Shown here piece after piece: positions 52,141 through 62,111 of a DNA stretch of 64,000 nucleotides. The translations under genes were made by a program, and so were the position numbers. The DNA lies in the NCBI GenBank assembly GCA_035549075.1, contig DASZRT010000009.1:1-64000 (forward strand), given 5' to 3'. Within the stretch, counting starts at the first letter, position 1. The number at the start of each line of letters is the position of its first letter. This DNA is from DASZFV01 sp035549075. Lineage in GTDB: Bacteria > Myxococcota_A > Polyangia > Fen-1088. The notes under the pieces were generated by a model, which was not told the DNA's origin, did no database searches, and saw nothing but the letters and a program-made list of their open reading frames with translations.

Positions 52141-55100
52141 ATGAGCGTTTGGGGGGCGGCCTGGTTGGGCCGCAGAAGGCTGAGCTTTGTCTTCGGCGTC
52201 TTCGCGATGATGGCGGGCGGCCTTGCCGCGCCCGCGCGTGCGGCGACGGTCGTTTGGGCGGGAGGCACCGGCACGTGGGGAACGGCCGGCAATTGGCTGA
52301 GCGGCGCGGCGCCGACCTCGTCGGATGTCGCGATGTTCAGCGGGTGGGCGCCGCTGGCCCGGACCTCGTGGATCGCGTCGGCCTCGACGTCGAACGTCGG
52401 CGATTTACCGAGCAACGCCGTCGACGGATTGACGACGGGCCGATGGAGCACGGGCGCGGGCCAAACGATCGGGCAATCGTTCACGGTCGACATGGGCTCG
52501 GCGCAGACCTTCGTGGGCGTTCTCGTCGACGCCGGCACGAACACGAACGACTACCCCGGCGGCTTCGACGTGTACGTATCGAATGACAACATCAGCTACG
52601 GCAGCGTCATCGCGAGCGCGACCGGATCGAGCGCGATCGTCTCGGCGACGTTCGCGCCGCAGACCGCTCGCTACGTCAAGCTCGTCATCAACACGGCCAG
52701 CAACAACGCGCACTGGTGGTCGATCTCCGAGCTCAACGTCTTCGGCTCGACGGGCGGCACGCAGCTCGTTCGGTCGACGTGGTCGGCGTCGGCGGCGGTC
52801 ACGGGCGGCACCAACGCGGCGTCGAACGCCCTCGACGGCAACACGGCGACCTATTGGACGACGGGCACGGGCCAAACGGGGACCCAGTGGTTCAAGCTCG
52901 ACATGCAGTCCGCGCGAACGTTCACGTCGGTCACGATCGACGCGACGGGCGACGCCAACGACTACCCGCACGGGTACGCGATCTACGCCTACAACACCGA
53001 CGACGGCCTGCACGACGGCAACGCCGTGGCGCTCGGCGCCGGCACGAGCGCGATCGTCACCGTGACGTTCTCGTCGCAAACCGCCCGCTACCTCAAGGTC
53101 GTGCAGACCGCTGCCTTCCCGGCGCAGTGGTGGTCGGTGCACGAGATCAACGTGCTGAACGGGGCGTCGACGCTGTCGCGGACGGGATGGGTCGCGACGG
53201 CGTCGTTGAACAGCGCGACGGCCGCCAGCGCCATCGACGGCGTCATCGGCACGCGTTGGACGACGGGCACGGGCCAGACGAGCTGGCAGTGGTTCAAGAT
53301 CGATCTGCAGTCGGCCCGCACCTTCACGCAGCTCCGGCTCGACGACGGGACGCGAAACGGCGAGTACCCACGGACGTTCGCCGTGTACGCCTACAACACG
53401 GACGACGGCCTCAACGACGGCAACGCCATTCTCTCGACGACATCCACCGCCGACGTCATCGACCTGTCTTTCACGGCGCAAACAGCCCGCTACATCAAGG
53501 TCCTCATCACGGCCGACTCGGGCAACAACTGGTCGATCACCGAGGCCACCGTCTACGGCACGACGCCGTCCAGCAGCATCCAGTCGTCGACGACGGTCGC
53601 GGGCCTGATCCTCGCGAGCTCGGCGACGGTCACTCAAGGGACGGGCGCGACGTTCACCGTCTCCGGGACCTACACGCAGAGCGCCGGGGCCTTCGTCGGC
53701 GGCAACAGCGCCTTGGCCGTCCAGGGGAGCGCCTTCACGATGACCGGCGGCACCTTCACCGCCGGCAGCGGCGCCGCCACCATCAGCGGCGCGGCGAGCC
53801 TGAGCGGAGCGGCCACCTTCAACGGTGGGAGCAGCTCGAACCTGACGTTCTCGAGCACGCTCGCGATCGGCAACGGCACCGCCGCGACCTTCAACGCCAA
53901 CACGGCGGCCGTGACGTTCACGGGCGCCGTCACGCTGCAAAACGGCGGCGCCTTCAACGGCAACACGGGCTCGGGCACCTTTTCGGCGGCGCCCGTGCTC
54001 ACGAACGGCACGTTCACGCTTGCCGACGCCGGGTCCTCGGGCCGGTGGACGTTCACCCAGTCGACGACGTTCTCGTCGGGCGCGACGCTGGCGCTCCCCA
54101 CGGCGGGCGGCGAGCTCAGCCTCTCGCCCGCGAAGACGCTCACGCTCAACGGCCACGTGACGTCCAACGTCGGCACGGCGTCGACGCTCCCCAAGATCGA
54201 CTGCAACGGCTGCGGCGCCGGACAAGGCATCACGGTCGCCTTCGGTGCGACGGCGACGCTCAACGTGAACGGGCTCGAGATCGACAACTCCGTCGCGGCC
54301 GGCGTCTCGATCGCCAACGGCGCGACGTACACGCTGCTCAAGCGCCTCAAGCTGCTCAACAACGTGGGCGGCGCCGGCTCGACCCAGCTCGCGATCACGC
54401 TCGGCTCGGCGACCCTGTCCGTGCCGGGCTGCTACTTCGACACGAGCGCCGCCCACAACGTCACGCTCTTCGGAACCTCGGGCTCGCCCGCCGGCGCACG
54501 CGCGACCTTCGAGAACCAGAGCACCTCGGCCAACGGCCCCGGCTCGGGGCCGACGCTCGATCAAGACGGCGACAGCAACGGCGACAACGTGGGTGACAAC
54601 ACGGGGACCGCGCCCTACTACGGTTCCGTCGTCGAGTGGACGTATGCCAGCCCCGCCGACACGTCGGGAACGGCGCTGGGGCCGCCCGTTGCGGCGTACG
54701 ACTGGAACACGTTCGCGTTCTACGGCGTCTACGCGGCGTTCAAGGACGTCGGCGGCGGCACGAACGATCGAATCTGGATGAGGAACACCGACGGCTCGGC
54801 CGCTTACTTCTACGACGTCGCGAGCACGAGCGGCGACATCGTCGGCATGCCGCGCTACGACTCGGTCAACGAGAGCTCAGGCTTCGACGTCAACGGCGAC
54901 GGCGACACGACCGACAGCGACGTGCACGTCGTCTACATCGGCACGACGACGGGGCACATCATCAAGCTCATCGACTCGGGATCATCGCTGGCGCTGCCTG
55001 GGGCGGCCAGCGTCTGGCACACCGAGTTCACGAGCGCGAGCGTCGCTTCGGTGACCTCGCCGCTCGTGTCCGACGGCACGAACCTCTACTTCGGCGGGAC

Positions 55101-55881
55101 CAACGCGACGTCGCTCGCGACGATCTTCGGCGTGCAGATCAGCAGCGGCGCGAACGAGAAGACGCTGCAGAAGACCGTGATGCCGACGGGGACGGGCTCG
55201 ATCACGACGGCGCCCGCGTGGGCGATCTCCGGCGGGTCCACCTACCTGTTCATCGGCTCGAAGGCGGTGCTGTCGCAGGCCTACGTCTACCGCGTGCAGG
55301 TGTCGCCGGGCGGCACGGTGCTGTCGAGCTACACGGGCGCGACGACGAACGTCAACGGCTTGAACCTCATCAACAACCGGCTCGACTTCGTCACGCAGGG
55401 CGGGGGCCTGTACGAGCTCGACGTCTCGAACTTCGCCAGCGGCACCTTCACGACGTTCACCGGGTTCCCGTACACCGGGGCGTCGGCCATCGGCGCGCCG
55501 CCGTTCGCCGACCCGGCGACCAACTACGCCTACTTCGCCGACGCCGGGGGCAAGCTCTACGTCGTGACGCCGACGGGCGCGGCGCTCACTGGCTACCCGT
55601 ACACGATCGCCGGCACGCCCGCGATCACCTCGACGCCGTACTACAAGAGGAGCAGCGGCACGATCGCCGTGGGCGCCGCCAACGGGTACGCGTACTTCAT
55701 CAACCGGCACGACGCCTCGAACAACCCGCAGATCCGCAAGCAGTACTTCGTGGGCGCCGGCAGCGTCACGGCGATCTCCTACAACTCGAACACCTCGCAA
55801 TACATGGCGGCGAGCAGCGACGGGCACATGACATACATCAACGCGTCCGACGTCGGCGCCGACAGCGACGGCGTCGAGTGA
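52141..55881 (+). CDS. Very large secreted protein: three discoidin (F5/8C) domains, repeat region and beta-propeller
   Basis: 1246 residues. Signal peptide to ARA (about 35), then an autotransporter-type W-GG-G-W..NW strand. Three F5/8 type C domains follow at about 70-205, 210-345 and 350-485 (TARYVKLVINTAS, TARYLKVVQTA, TARYIKVLITAD are the closing strands). Residues 490-700 contain Gly/Ser/Thr repeats and 830-1246 a PQQ-like propeller (AYFADAGGKLYVVTPTG). It has a Ca-type DVNGDGDTTDSD segment. No C-terminal anchor; probably secreted and glycan-binding. Confidence 0.82.
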   Translation: MSVWGAAWLGRRRLSFVFGVFAMMAGGLAAPARAATVVWAGGTGTWGTAGNWLSGAAPTSSDVAMFSGWAPLARTSWIASASTSNVGDLPSNAVDGLTTGRWSTGAGQTIGQSFTVDMGSAQTFVGVLVDAGTNTNDYPGGFDVYVSNDNISYGSVIASATGSSAIVSATFAPQTARYVKLVINTASNNAHWWSISELNVFGSTGGTQLVRSTWSASAAVTGGTNAASNALDGNTATYWTTGTGQTGTQWFKLDMQSARTFTSVTIDATGDANDYPHGYAIYAYNTDDGLHDGNAVALGAGTSAIVTVTFSSQTARYLKVVQTAAFPAQWWSVHEINVLNGASTLSRTGWVATASLNSATAASAIDGVIGTRWTTGTGQTSWQWFKIDLQSARTFTQLRLDDGTRNGEYPRTFAVYAYNTDDGLNDGNAILSTTSTADVIDLSFTAQTARYIKVLITADSGNNWSITEATVYGTTPSSSIQSSTTVAGLILASSATVTQGTGATFTVSGTYTQSAGAFVGGNSALAVQGSAFTMTGGTFTAGSGAATISGAASLSGAATFNGGSSSNLTFSSTLAIGNGTAATFNANTAAVTFTGAVTLQNGGAFNGNTGSGTFSAAPVLTNGTFTLADAGSSGRWTFTQSTTFSSGATLALPTAGGELSLSPAKTLTLNGHVTSNVGTASTLPKIDCNGCGAGQGITVAFGATATLNVNGLEIDNSVAAGVSIANGATYTLLKRLKLLNNVGGAGSTQLAITLGSATLSVPGCYFDTSAAHNVTLFGTSGSPAGARATFENQSTSANGPGSGPTLDQDGDSNGDNVGDNTGTAPYYGSVVEWTYASPADTSGTALGPPVAAYDWNTFAFYGVYAAFKDVGGGTNDRIWMRNTDGSAAYFYDVASTSGDIVGMPRYDSVNESSGFDVNGDGDTTDSDVHVVYIGTTTGHIIKLIDSGSSLALPGAASVWHTEFTSASVASVTSPLVSDGTNLYFGGTNATSLATIFGVQISSGANEKTLQKTVMPTGTGSITTAPAWAISGGSTYLFIGSKAVLSQAYVYRVQVSPGGTVLSSYTGATTNVNGLNLINNRLDFVTQGGGLYELDVSNFASGTFTTFTGFPYTGASAIGAPPFADPATNYAYFADAGGKLYVVTPTGAALTGYPYTIAGTPAITSTPYYKRSSGTIAVGAANGYAYFINRHDASNNPQIRKQYFVGAGSVTAISYNSNTSQYMAASSDGHMTYINASDVGADSDGVE

Positions 55882-55885
55882 GGCG

Positions 55886-56220
55886 CTAGCTCCCCCACAC
55901 TTGGAAGTCGAGGATCGAGTAGCCGTCGCCCGACGGCTGGCTCAACAGCGCGCGCACGAAGCGGCCCACGCCCGTGAGGCCGGGGTGGTCGTCGTCGTTG
56001 CCGTTCTCGAAGGTGAAGTTCGGCGTCTGATAGATGGCCCGGTGTCAGCGACGTACGGCGCGACGGCCGGCCCGCCGCAAGCCACCTGAACGAAGCCCGA
56101 CGTCGCGGCGCCCCGCGTGACGCTGACGTCTTCGACGCCCGCGTCGGGCCGCGAGCACTCGACGGTCGAAAGAAGCGACAGGACCAGGAACGGAACGCCA
56201 AGGGCGCGGGTCGCTTTCAT
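55886..56220 (-). pseudogene. Small lipoprotein gene with single-base frameshift
   Basis: From ATG 56220: MKATRALGVPFLVLSLLSTV with a lipobox-like Cys, then up to VAPYVADTG. The frame breaks in a GGG run near 56036-56041 and resumes as AIYQTPNFTFENGNDDDHPG through DFQVWGS, stop at 55886. Restoring one G gives a coherent protein of about 111 residues with a discoidin-like end (FTFENGNDDDHPGLTGVGRF). Either a real decay or an error in the G run. Confidence 0.7.
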
Positions 56221-56370
56221 GGATCTCCGCCATGTCGACACGTGGGCCCGCCGATTTGGGCAATCACCCGACACGGATTTGGCTCGGGCCGGACACCCAC
56301 CGACGAGCTTGGTGGCCGCTCGGGCCACGGCGCCGCCGCGCGTGCGGCCATCTCCAGCGGAGGGTTCGAC

Positions 56371-58656
56371 ATGCGACGCATTTCGGCGGCCTCGGTCGCG
56401 GTGCTCATTTCCGCCTGCGCCGGCATCAAGATGCCGGCCGGCCAACAGGACGCGGGCGGGCTCGGCGGAAACGCCGGTTCGGGGAACATCTTCGCCACGG
56501 GCGGCGCCACCGGCGATCCGTTCGGGAACCCCGACGCCGCAGCCGGCGGCTCGTCATCCGGCGGCGGCCACGACGGCGGCACGACCTACTCGCTCGCCGG
56601 CTCGATCGCCTCGGACACGCCCGATCCCGTCACCGTGAGCGGCAAGCCCACGCAGGTGCACCTCGGCGTCAAGCTGAACGACGGCACGACGCCCGATCCG
56701 TCGAGGATCGCCTGGACGGTCGACAACGTCGCGATCGGCTCGGTGGGCGCCGACGGCGTGTTCACGCCCAACGGCACCGTCGGCGGCGTCGCCACCGTGA
56801 CCGCGCAGGTGGGCAACGGCGTCGCGACGAAGACGATCACCGTCGACGTCGACATCACCGACGACCCCGGCACGTTGAACCCGCAGGACATGACGAAGCT
56901 CGAGACGGGCGGCACGGGCGGCGACGCGCAGTTCAAGTGGCTCTACCCGTACGACGGCACCGTCTTCCCGCGCGGCCTCACGGCGCCGACGCTGCAGTTC
57001 GGCGGCACGGGCACGCGCGCGACGTACACGACGATCACGGCGCCGCACTTCAAGTATCAGCAGATCGCCAACATCAACGATCCGCTGCGCGTCGTGATCC
57101 CGCCCGCGATCTGGAAGGGCGTCGGGCTGACCGTCGGTCCGAAAGACAAGATCACCGCGACGGTCACGAAGCTCGCCGGCGACACGGCGACCGGGCCGCT
57201 CACGCGCTCCTGGTTCGTCGCGCCCGCGACCATCAACGGCATCTTTTATTACAACACGTACACCGGCTCGATGCTGGCCGACGGCGGCGGCGGCATCATG
57301 CGCGTGCCCGCCGGGCAAGACGCGCAGCTCGTCGTCAAAGGCTGCACCGTGTGCCACTCGATCAGCGCCAACGGCGGCGTGCTCGCCGCCGGCAGCCAGA
57401 ACGTGCCCAACGCCGACGGCGACTGGAACCCGAAGACCAGCCAGACCTACGATCTCGGCGCCGGGGCCGCGGGCGGCGCCGCGGGCGCGGCGACCATCCG
57501 CACCCAAACCAACGAGGGCCGCACGTTCTCGTTCATGGGCCTCGTGCCCGACGGCAGCAAAGGCCTCGTGAGTGGGCTGCCGCCCAAGCGAAACGCGCCG
57601 TTCTTGCCTCACGGCATCGCGTCGACGCCGGGCACGCCGTCGACGCTCGTCGACACGAAGACCGGCGCCGTCATCGCCGCGCCGTCGCTGACCTCGCTCG
57701 TGCAATACGCCACCACACCCGCGTTCTCGCCCGACGGCGCGCACGTCGCGTTCGTCAACGGCGATCGCCTGGGCGCGACGTGCATCGACACCAAGACGTG
57801 CGACATGACCTGCTTGATGAGCTGCTCGCGCGTCCTGTCGATCATGGACTTCGACGGCACCGCGTCTCCGCCCGTCTTCTCGAACCTGCGCGACGTCGTC
57901 ACCAACGCCGGCGCGGGCCACGCCGTCGCCTGGCCTTCGTTCCTGCCCGACGGCAAGGCCGTCATCTATCACGAGGGCGACTCGCTCGATTCGGACGTGT
58001 TTCAAGGCGACACGTCGCCGCTGGGCCCGCAGTACGCCGAGCTGCGCCTCGTCGAGACCGCCGACAAGACCGTGAAGACGCTGAACGCCGTCAACGGCCG
58101 CGACGCGACGGGGACTCTCGTGCTCCCGTACGGCGAGATCGCCGAGGGCCGCATGAACTACGAGCCCAGCGTGTTGCCGATCGCCGTGGGCGGTTATTAC
58201 TGGGTGCTGTTCACGAGCCGCCGCGTCTACGGCAACATGATCTCCCCCACGAGCAACGATCCCCCCGGCAGCGATCCGTTCGGCTCAGAGGCGAACCCCA
58301 GCACGCGCAAGAAGGTGTGGATCGCCGCCATCGACATCGACCACGCGAGCAAGGCCGACCCCAGCCACCCCGCCTTCTTCCTGCCCGGCCAAGAGCTTCG
58401 CACCGCCAACATGCGCGCCTTCGCCGCCCTCGCGCCGTGCAAGCAAGACAACTCCAGCTGCGAGACCGGCGCCGACTGCTGCGGCGGCTACTGCCGAGAG
58501 ACCTCGCGCGCCGCCGACGGCACGCCCATGCTCTCGTGCATCGCCCCACCGGCGCACACCTGCTCTGATCTCCTCGAGCCGTGCACGACGTCGACGGATT
58601 GCTGCAACCCCAAGAACCAATGCATCAACGGGAAGTGCTCGTACATCATCCCGTGA
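56371..58656 (+). CDS. Secreted lipoprotein: Ig-like domain, single c-type heme motif, propeller, Cys-knot-like tail
   Basis: 761 residues. Lipobox VLISAC (about residue 13-16). Residues 100-200 are a Big-like beta domain (VDNVAIGSVGADGVFTPNGT). Near 330 KGCTVCHSIS is a CxxCH heme-c site. Residues 340-690 form TolB-like propeller blades. The end has two disulfide-rich motifs, CETGADCCGGYC and CTTSTDCCNPKNQCINGKC, resembling knottin or Dickkopf-type folds. The combination suggests a surface redox or binding protein; the function is not known. ATG 56371 selected from the lipobox position. Confidence 0.75.
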   Translation: MRRISAASVAVLISACAGIKMPAGQQDAGGLGGNAGSGNIFATGGATGDPFGNPDAAAGGSSSGGGHDGGTTYSLAGSIASDTPDPVTVSGKPTQVHLGVKLNDGTTPDPSRIAWTVDNVAIGSVGADGVFTPNGTVGGVATVTAQVGNGVATKTITVDVDITDDPGTLNPQDMTKLETGGTGGDAQFKWLYPYDGTVFPRGLTAPTLQFGGTGTRATYTTITAPHFKYQQIANINDPLRVVIPPAIWKGVGLTVGPKDKITATVTKLAGDTATGPLTRSWFVAPATINGIFYYNTYTGSMLADGGGGIMRVPAGQDAQLVVKGCTVCHSISANGGVLAAGSQNVPNADGDWNPKTSQTYDLGAGAAGGAAGAATIRTQTNEGRTFSFMGLVPDGSKGLVSGLPPKRNAPFLPHGIASTPGTPSTLVDTKTGAVIAAPSLTSLVQYATTPAFSPDGAHVAFVNGDRLGATCIDTKTCDMTCLMSCSRVLSIMDFDGTASPPVFSNLRDVVTNAGAGHAVAWPSFLPDGKAVIYHEGDSLDSDVFQGDTSPLGPQYAELRLVETADKTVKTLNAVNGRDATGTLVLPYGEIAEGRMNYEPSVLPIAVGGYYWVLFTSRRVYGNMISPTSNDPPGSDPFGSEANPSTRKKVWIAAIDIDHASKADPSHPAFFLPGQELRTANMRAFAALAPCKQDNSSCETGADCCGGYCRETSRAADGTPMLSCIAPPAHTCSDLLEPCTTSTDCCNPKNQCINGKCSYIIP

Positions 58657-58675
58657 AGCGGTCAGTCCTGGTCAA

Positions 58676-59125
58676 TCAGGGCGCGACGTACGTCGCGTTG
58701 CCGTCGTTCGTGCACTGGACCATGACGTCGGCTGGTTGGATCGTCGGCATGTAGTAGTACGTCGTCTGCGTGCCACCGCCGGCGAAGGTTTGTTTGCAAC
58801 CGCCGCTGGAATTCGTCGAGCTGCACGCGCCCGCGCCGTAGGTTCCGTGCGAAGCGGCGCAGCCGGCCGCGCGGCTGCCCGTGTAGTCGGGCGCGTATTC
58901 GACGCACGTCGAGGTGCCGGCCCCGCCGTCGCAGTGAGACGTGGTGCCCTGCTCGCTCGCGGTGCCGCCGGTGCCGCCCGTGCCGCTCGTTCCCGCGCTG
59001 CCGCCCGCTCCGCCGCCACCGCCGTCGGGTGACGGCGTCGACGAGCTCCCGCAGCCGACACCGAAGCCAGCGACGAGAACGAGGGCGAGCGCGATCGAGA
59101 GCGAGAGACGAGGTTCCTTTTTCAT
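58676..59125 (-). CDS. Short Cys-containing lipoprotein of unknown function
   Basis: 149 residues. Lipobox FGVGC (about residue 25), GGTGG linker, then a domain with seven cysteines (HCDGG..STCVEY..GCAASH..ACSSTN..GCKQTF..VQC). Ends ATYVAP. Convergent to the previous gene, 19 bp apart. Family not recognised. Confidence 0.7.
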   Translation of the reverse strand: MKKEPRLSLSIALALVLVAGFGVGCGSSSTPSPDGGGGGAGGSAGTSGTGGTGGTASEQGTTSHCDGGAGTSTCVEYAPDYTGSRAAGCAASHGTYGAGACSSTNSSGGCKQTFAGGGTQTTYYYMPTIQPADVMVQCTNDGNATYVAP

Positions 59126-59194
59126 GCACGCACCATATCCCTCATCGGCCGCGCGCCGAAGATTGTCCGCGGGTCGTTTCGAGCGCGTCAGCTT

Positions 59195-59457
59195 CTACAG
59201 GCAGCCCATCCGCGCGCCGTCGAGGGCGACGTCGTCGAACCACAGCGTCAGCGCTTGGCCGGCGTAGGACTCCCAGCGCAGCGAGACGTCGGCGAGGCTC
59301 GGGTGCCAACGTCGCGCGTGTCGTTTGATGACGGCGCGCCCGCGGCGTCTGCCGAGACGCCAGCTTCTGATCGTGCGTCCTCTCGTGGCGCGCACGCGAG
59401 TGCGCCGAGCACGGCCAGCGCGAGCGCCGCGCGGGCCGCTCGCGAGCCCGTGTTAGG
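59195..59457 (-). pseudogene. Decayed lipoprotein gene, Cip1-like family remnant
   Basis: The 5' portion encodes a signal-like LALAVLGALACAPRE followed by a short linker, but the start codon is not found. The 3' portion, in another frame, ends SLRWESYAGQALTLWFDDVA then LDGARMGCL, matching the tail ELWLDEIAIDPARIGC of the lipoprotein at 3.7-4.7 kb. The globular core of about 230 residues is missing. A deleted paralogue. Confidence 0.7.
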
Positions 59458-59467
59458 TTGCCGCGAA

Positions 59468-60040
59468 ATGACCCTCGACGGCGCCGTCACACCCGCGCCC
59501 AGCGCGAGCAACCTCGTCTGGATCGATCTCGAGATGACGGGCCTCGACCCGACGACGGACGTCATCCTGCAAGCTGCGCTGGTGATCACGACCGCCGACC
59601 TGGAGCCGCTCGCCGACGTCGCCGTCGACGTCGCCGCGACCAACGAGGCCCTCGCCCGCATGTCCCCCTTCGTGCGCGACATGCACACGCGCACCGGCCT
59701 CGTCGAGCGCGCGCGCCGCAGCCCCATCGACGTCGCCGAGGCCGACCGACGCCTGGTCGCGTGCGCCGCCGCCTGGTGCCCCGCCCCCGCGACGCTGTGC
59801 GGGAATTCAATCTGGAACGATCGCCGCTTCATCGCCCGGTATATGCCTCTACTCGACGCCTACCTTCACTACCGCGTCGTCGACGTCTCGAGCCTCAAGG
59901 TCCTCGCGCAGCGCTGGTACGGCGAAGCCGCGACGTTCGTGAAGCCCGCCGACGGCGCCCACGACGCAACGGCCGACGTGAGGCAGTCGATCGCCGAGCT
60001 GCGGCACTACCGGCGCACGCTGTTCCGCGCCGCGCCCTGA
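59468..60040 (+). CDS. orn: Oligoribonuclease
   Basis: 190 residues. 3'-5' exonuclease finishing RNA decay and degrading pGpG from c-di-GMP hydrolysis, so it complements the HD-GYP/EAL enzymes. DEDDh residues are present: WIDLEMTGLD, the GNSIWNDRRFIARYMP block, and HDATADVRQSIAELRHY. ATG 59468 selected. Slightly longer than E. coli Orn. Confidence 0.95.
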   Translation: MTLDGAVTPAPSASNLVWIDLEMTGLDPTTDVILQAALVITTADLEPLADVAVDVAATNEALARMSPFVRDMHTRTGLVERARRSPIDVAEADRRLVACAAAWCPAPATLCGNSIWNDRRFIARYMPLLDAYLHYRVVDVSSLKVLAQRWYGEAATFVKPADGAHDATADVRQSIAELRHYRRTLFRAAP

Positions 60041-60045
60041 CGACG

Positions 60046-61416
60046 TCACGCGGCCGGCGTATGCCAGCCGCCGGCGTTGGCCGTGAGGCGGGCCGCGTCG
60101 GGCGGTCCCCACGTCCCGCGCTCGTAGTCGTGCACGGGCGTCACCCCGTCGAGGATGGGCTCGACGACGGCCCACGCCGCCTCGACGCCGTCTTGCCGCG
60201 CGAACAGCGTCGGATCGCCGGCCATCGCGTCTCCGAGCAAGCGCTCGTACGCGTCCATCTCCTGCGCGTCGACCTGGTGCACGAACTTGAGCTCCGTCGG
60301 CTCGGAGACCATCTGCTCGCCCGGCTTCTTGACCCGCGCGCCGAGCGCGATGATGACCTCGGGGGACAGACGAAAGCGGAGGTAGTTCGTCTCCTCGAGG
60401 CCGAGCCGTCGCAGGGGCGGCCGCTTGAGACGAACGAGCAGCTCCGTCGTCGCGACGGGCAGGCACTTGCCGGCGCGGATGAAGAAGGGCACGCCGTCCC
60501 ACCGCCACGAATCGATGTGCAGGCGAACGGCCGCGAAGGTCTCGACCGTGGAATCCTTCGCGACGCCCTCCTCGTCGCGGTAGCCGACGAACTGGCCGCG
60601 CACGAGGTCTCGAGGGCTGAGCGGCCGGATCGCGCGGAACACCTTGACCTGCTCGTCGCGAATCGAATCCGGGTACGTCGTGAGCGGCGGCTCCATCGCG
60701 AGGATCGACACGACCTGCAGCATGTGGTTCTGGATGACGTCGCGGATCGCGCCCGCCTCTTCGTAGAAGCGCCCGCGGCCCTCGACGCCGATCGTCTCGG
60801 CCATCGTCAGCTGAACGCTCTCGACGTAGTTCGCGTTCCAGATCGGCTCGAGGAACGTGTTGGCGAAGCGGAACAGCAACAGGTTTTGCACCGACTCTTT
60901 GCCCAGGTAGTGATCGATGCGAAAGATCGACGCCTCCTGAAAGACGGAGTGCAGCGTCTCGTTGAGCGCGCGCGCCGACGCGAGGTCGCGGCCGAAGGGC
61001 TTCTCGACGACGAGCCGCGCGTCACGCGCCGAGCCCGAGCGCCCCAGCTGCTCGACGACGGTGGCGAACATCGCGGGAGGGATCGCCAGGTAATAGAGCG
61101 GGTGCCTGGCGCCGCCGAGCTCCTTCCGAAGCGCGGTGAACGTGTCGGCGTTCGCATAGTCGCCGCTGACGAAGCGCAGCCGCTCGAGCAACTTGCCGAG
61201 GACCGCCTCGTCGAAGGACGAAACATGCTTTTCGACACTGTCGCGCGCGCGGGCGCGAAACTGCTCTTGGCTCCAGGCCGACAGCGCGACGCCGATGATG
61301 GGCATGTCGAGGTGCCCGCGCCTCGTCATCGCGTAGAGAGCCGGAAAGATCTTCTTGTACGCGAGATCGCCGCTGGCGCCGAAGAACACGAACGCGTCCG
61401 AACGAACGGCGTTCAC
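60046..61416 (-). CDS. zwf: Glucose-6-phosphate 1-dehydrogenase
   Basis: 456 residues from GTG 61416. First step of the oxidative pentose phosphate pathway. FFGASGDLAYKKIFPALY is the NADP fold, RIDHYLGKESVQNLLLFRFA contains the catalytic His motif (RIDHYLGKE), and later VPFFIRAGKCL. Start overlaps the stop of the upstream ROK kinase gene by 4 nt, so glucose phosphorylation and oxidation are co-expressed. Confidence 0.96.
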   Translation of the reverse strand: MNAVRSDAFVFFGASGDLAYKKIFPALYAMTRRGHLDMPIIGVALSAWSQEQFRARARDSVEKHVSSFDEAVLGKLLERLRFVSGDYANADTFTALRKELGGARHPLYYLAIPPAMFATVVEQLGRSGSARDARLVVEKPFGRDLASARALNETLHSVFQEASIFRIDHYLGKESVQNLLLFRFANTFLEPIWNANYVESVQLTMAETIGVEGRGRFYEEAGAIRDVIQNHMLQVVSILAMEPPLTTYPDSIRDEQVKVFRAIRPLSPRDLVRGQFVGYRDEEGVAKDSTVETFAAVRLHIDSWRWDGVPFFIRAGKCLPVATTELLVRLKRPPLRRLGLEETNYLRFRLSPEVIIALGARVKKPGEQMVSEPTELKFVHQVDAQEMDAYERLLGDAMAGDPTLFARQDGVEAAWAVVEPILDGVTPVHDYERGTWGPPDAARLTANAGGWHTPAA

Positions 61417-62096
61417 GTCGCGACCCCTTTGACGGTCTTGGCCGTCTCGGGCCGCCACAGAGCAAAGCCGCCCTTGAAGGCGTGCGTGTTGCCGCCCATG
61501 CGCGCGCCCGCGGGCAGCTTCTTCAGGAAGCGGGCGTTGCCGCCACCCAACACCAGATCGTCCGGGATCATCGCCTTTCGAAGGAGCTCGACGACCTCGA
61601 GCACGTGCTTGCGCCACTTCTTCTTGCCGAGCCGCTCGAGCCCGCGAAGACCGACGTAGTCTTCGTAGGTACGGCCGTGGCGGTACGGCAGGTGCGCGAG
61701 CTCGAGAGGCTCGACCACGCCGTCGGTGACGAGCGCCGATCCGAGCCCCGTGCCGATGCCGAGAAACAACATTCGCCCCCGGCGGTAGCTGCCGAGCGCC
61801 TGCATCGCCGCGTCGTTGATGACCTTGACGGGCCGCCCGAACGCCGCCGCAAAGTTGAAGTCCTTCCACCCCCGGCCCAGGTTCCTCGGCTCGGCGACGA
61901 CGCGCCCGCGCACGACCGGCGCGGGCACGCCGATGGAGACCACATCGTAGCTCCAGTCGGCGACGACCTTCTGCACCCCCGCGACCATCTTCCGCGGCGT
62001 GAGCCGAGGCCCCGAGTCCATTCGCCGCTTCACGACCTGCCCGGTCGCCAGCAGCTTGACGTGCGTTCCGCCCACATCGACGACGAGGATCTTCAT
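61413..62096 (-). CDS. ppgK: ROK-family kinase, probable polyphosphate glucokinase
   Basis: 227 residues. Sugar kinase motifs: DVGGTHVKLLAT (phosphate 1), INDAAMQALGSY (catalytic Asp), LGIGTGLGSALV (phosphate 2). It lacks the zinc-binding motif of ATP-type ROK kinases and is short, as in polyphosphate/ATP glucokinases, and LVLGGGNARFL matches that group's end. It makes glucose-6-phosphate for the coupled zwf. Confidence 0.85.
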   Translation of the reverse strand: MKILVVDVGGTHVKLLATGQVVKRRMDSGPRLTPRKMVAGVQKVVADWSYDVVSIGVPAPVVRGRVVAEPRNLGRGWKDFNFAAAFGRPVKVINDAAMQALGSYRRGRMLFLGIGTGLGSALVTDGVVEPLELAHLPYRHGRTYEDYVGLRGLERLGKKKWRKHVLEVVELLRKAMIPDDLVLGGGNARFLKKLPAGARMGGNTHAFKGGFALWRPETAKTVKGVAT

Positions 62097-62111
62097 GAGC
62101 TTGTGGGCGAC

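Noticed and set aside
52405..54564. Minus-strand frame opposite the discoidin protein
   Set aside because: Shadow of the repetitive sense gene; no protein-like composition.
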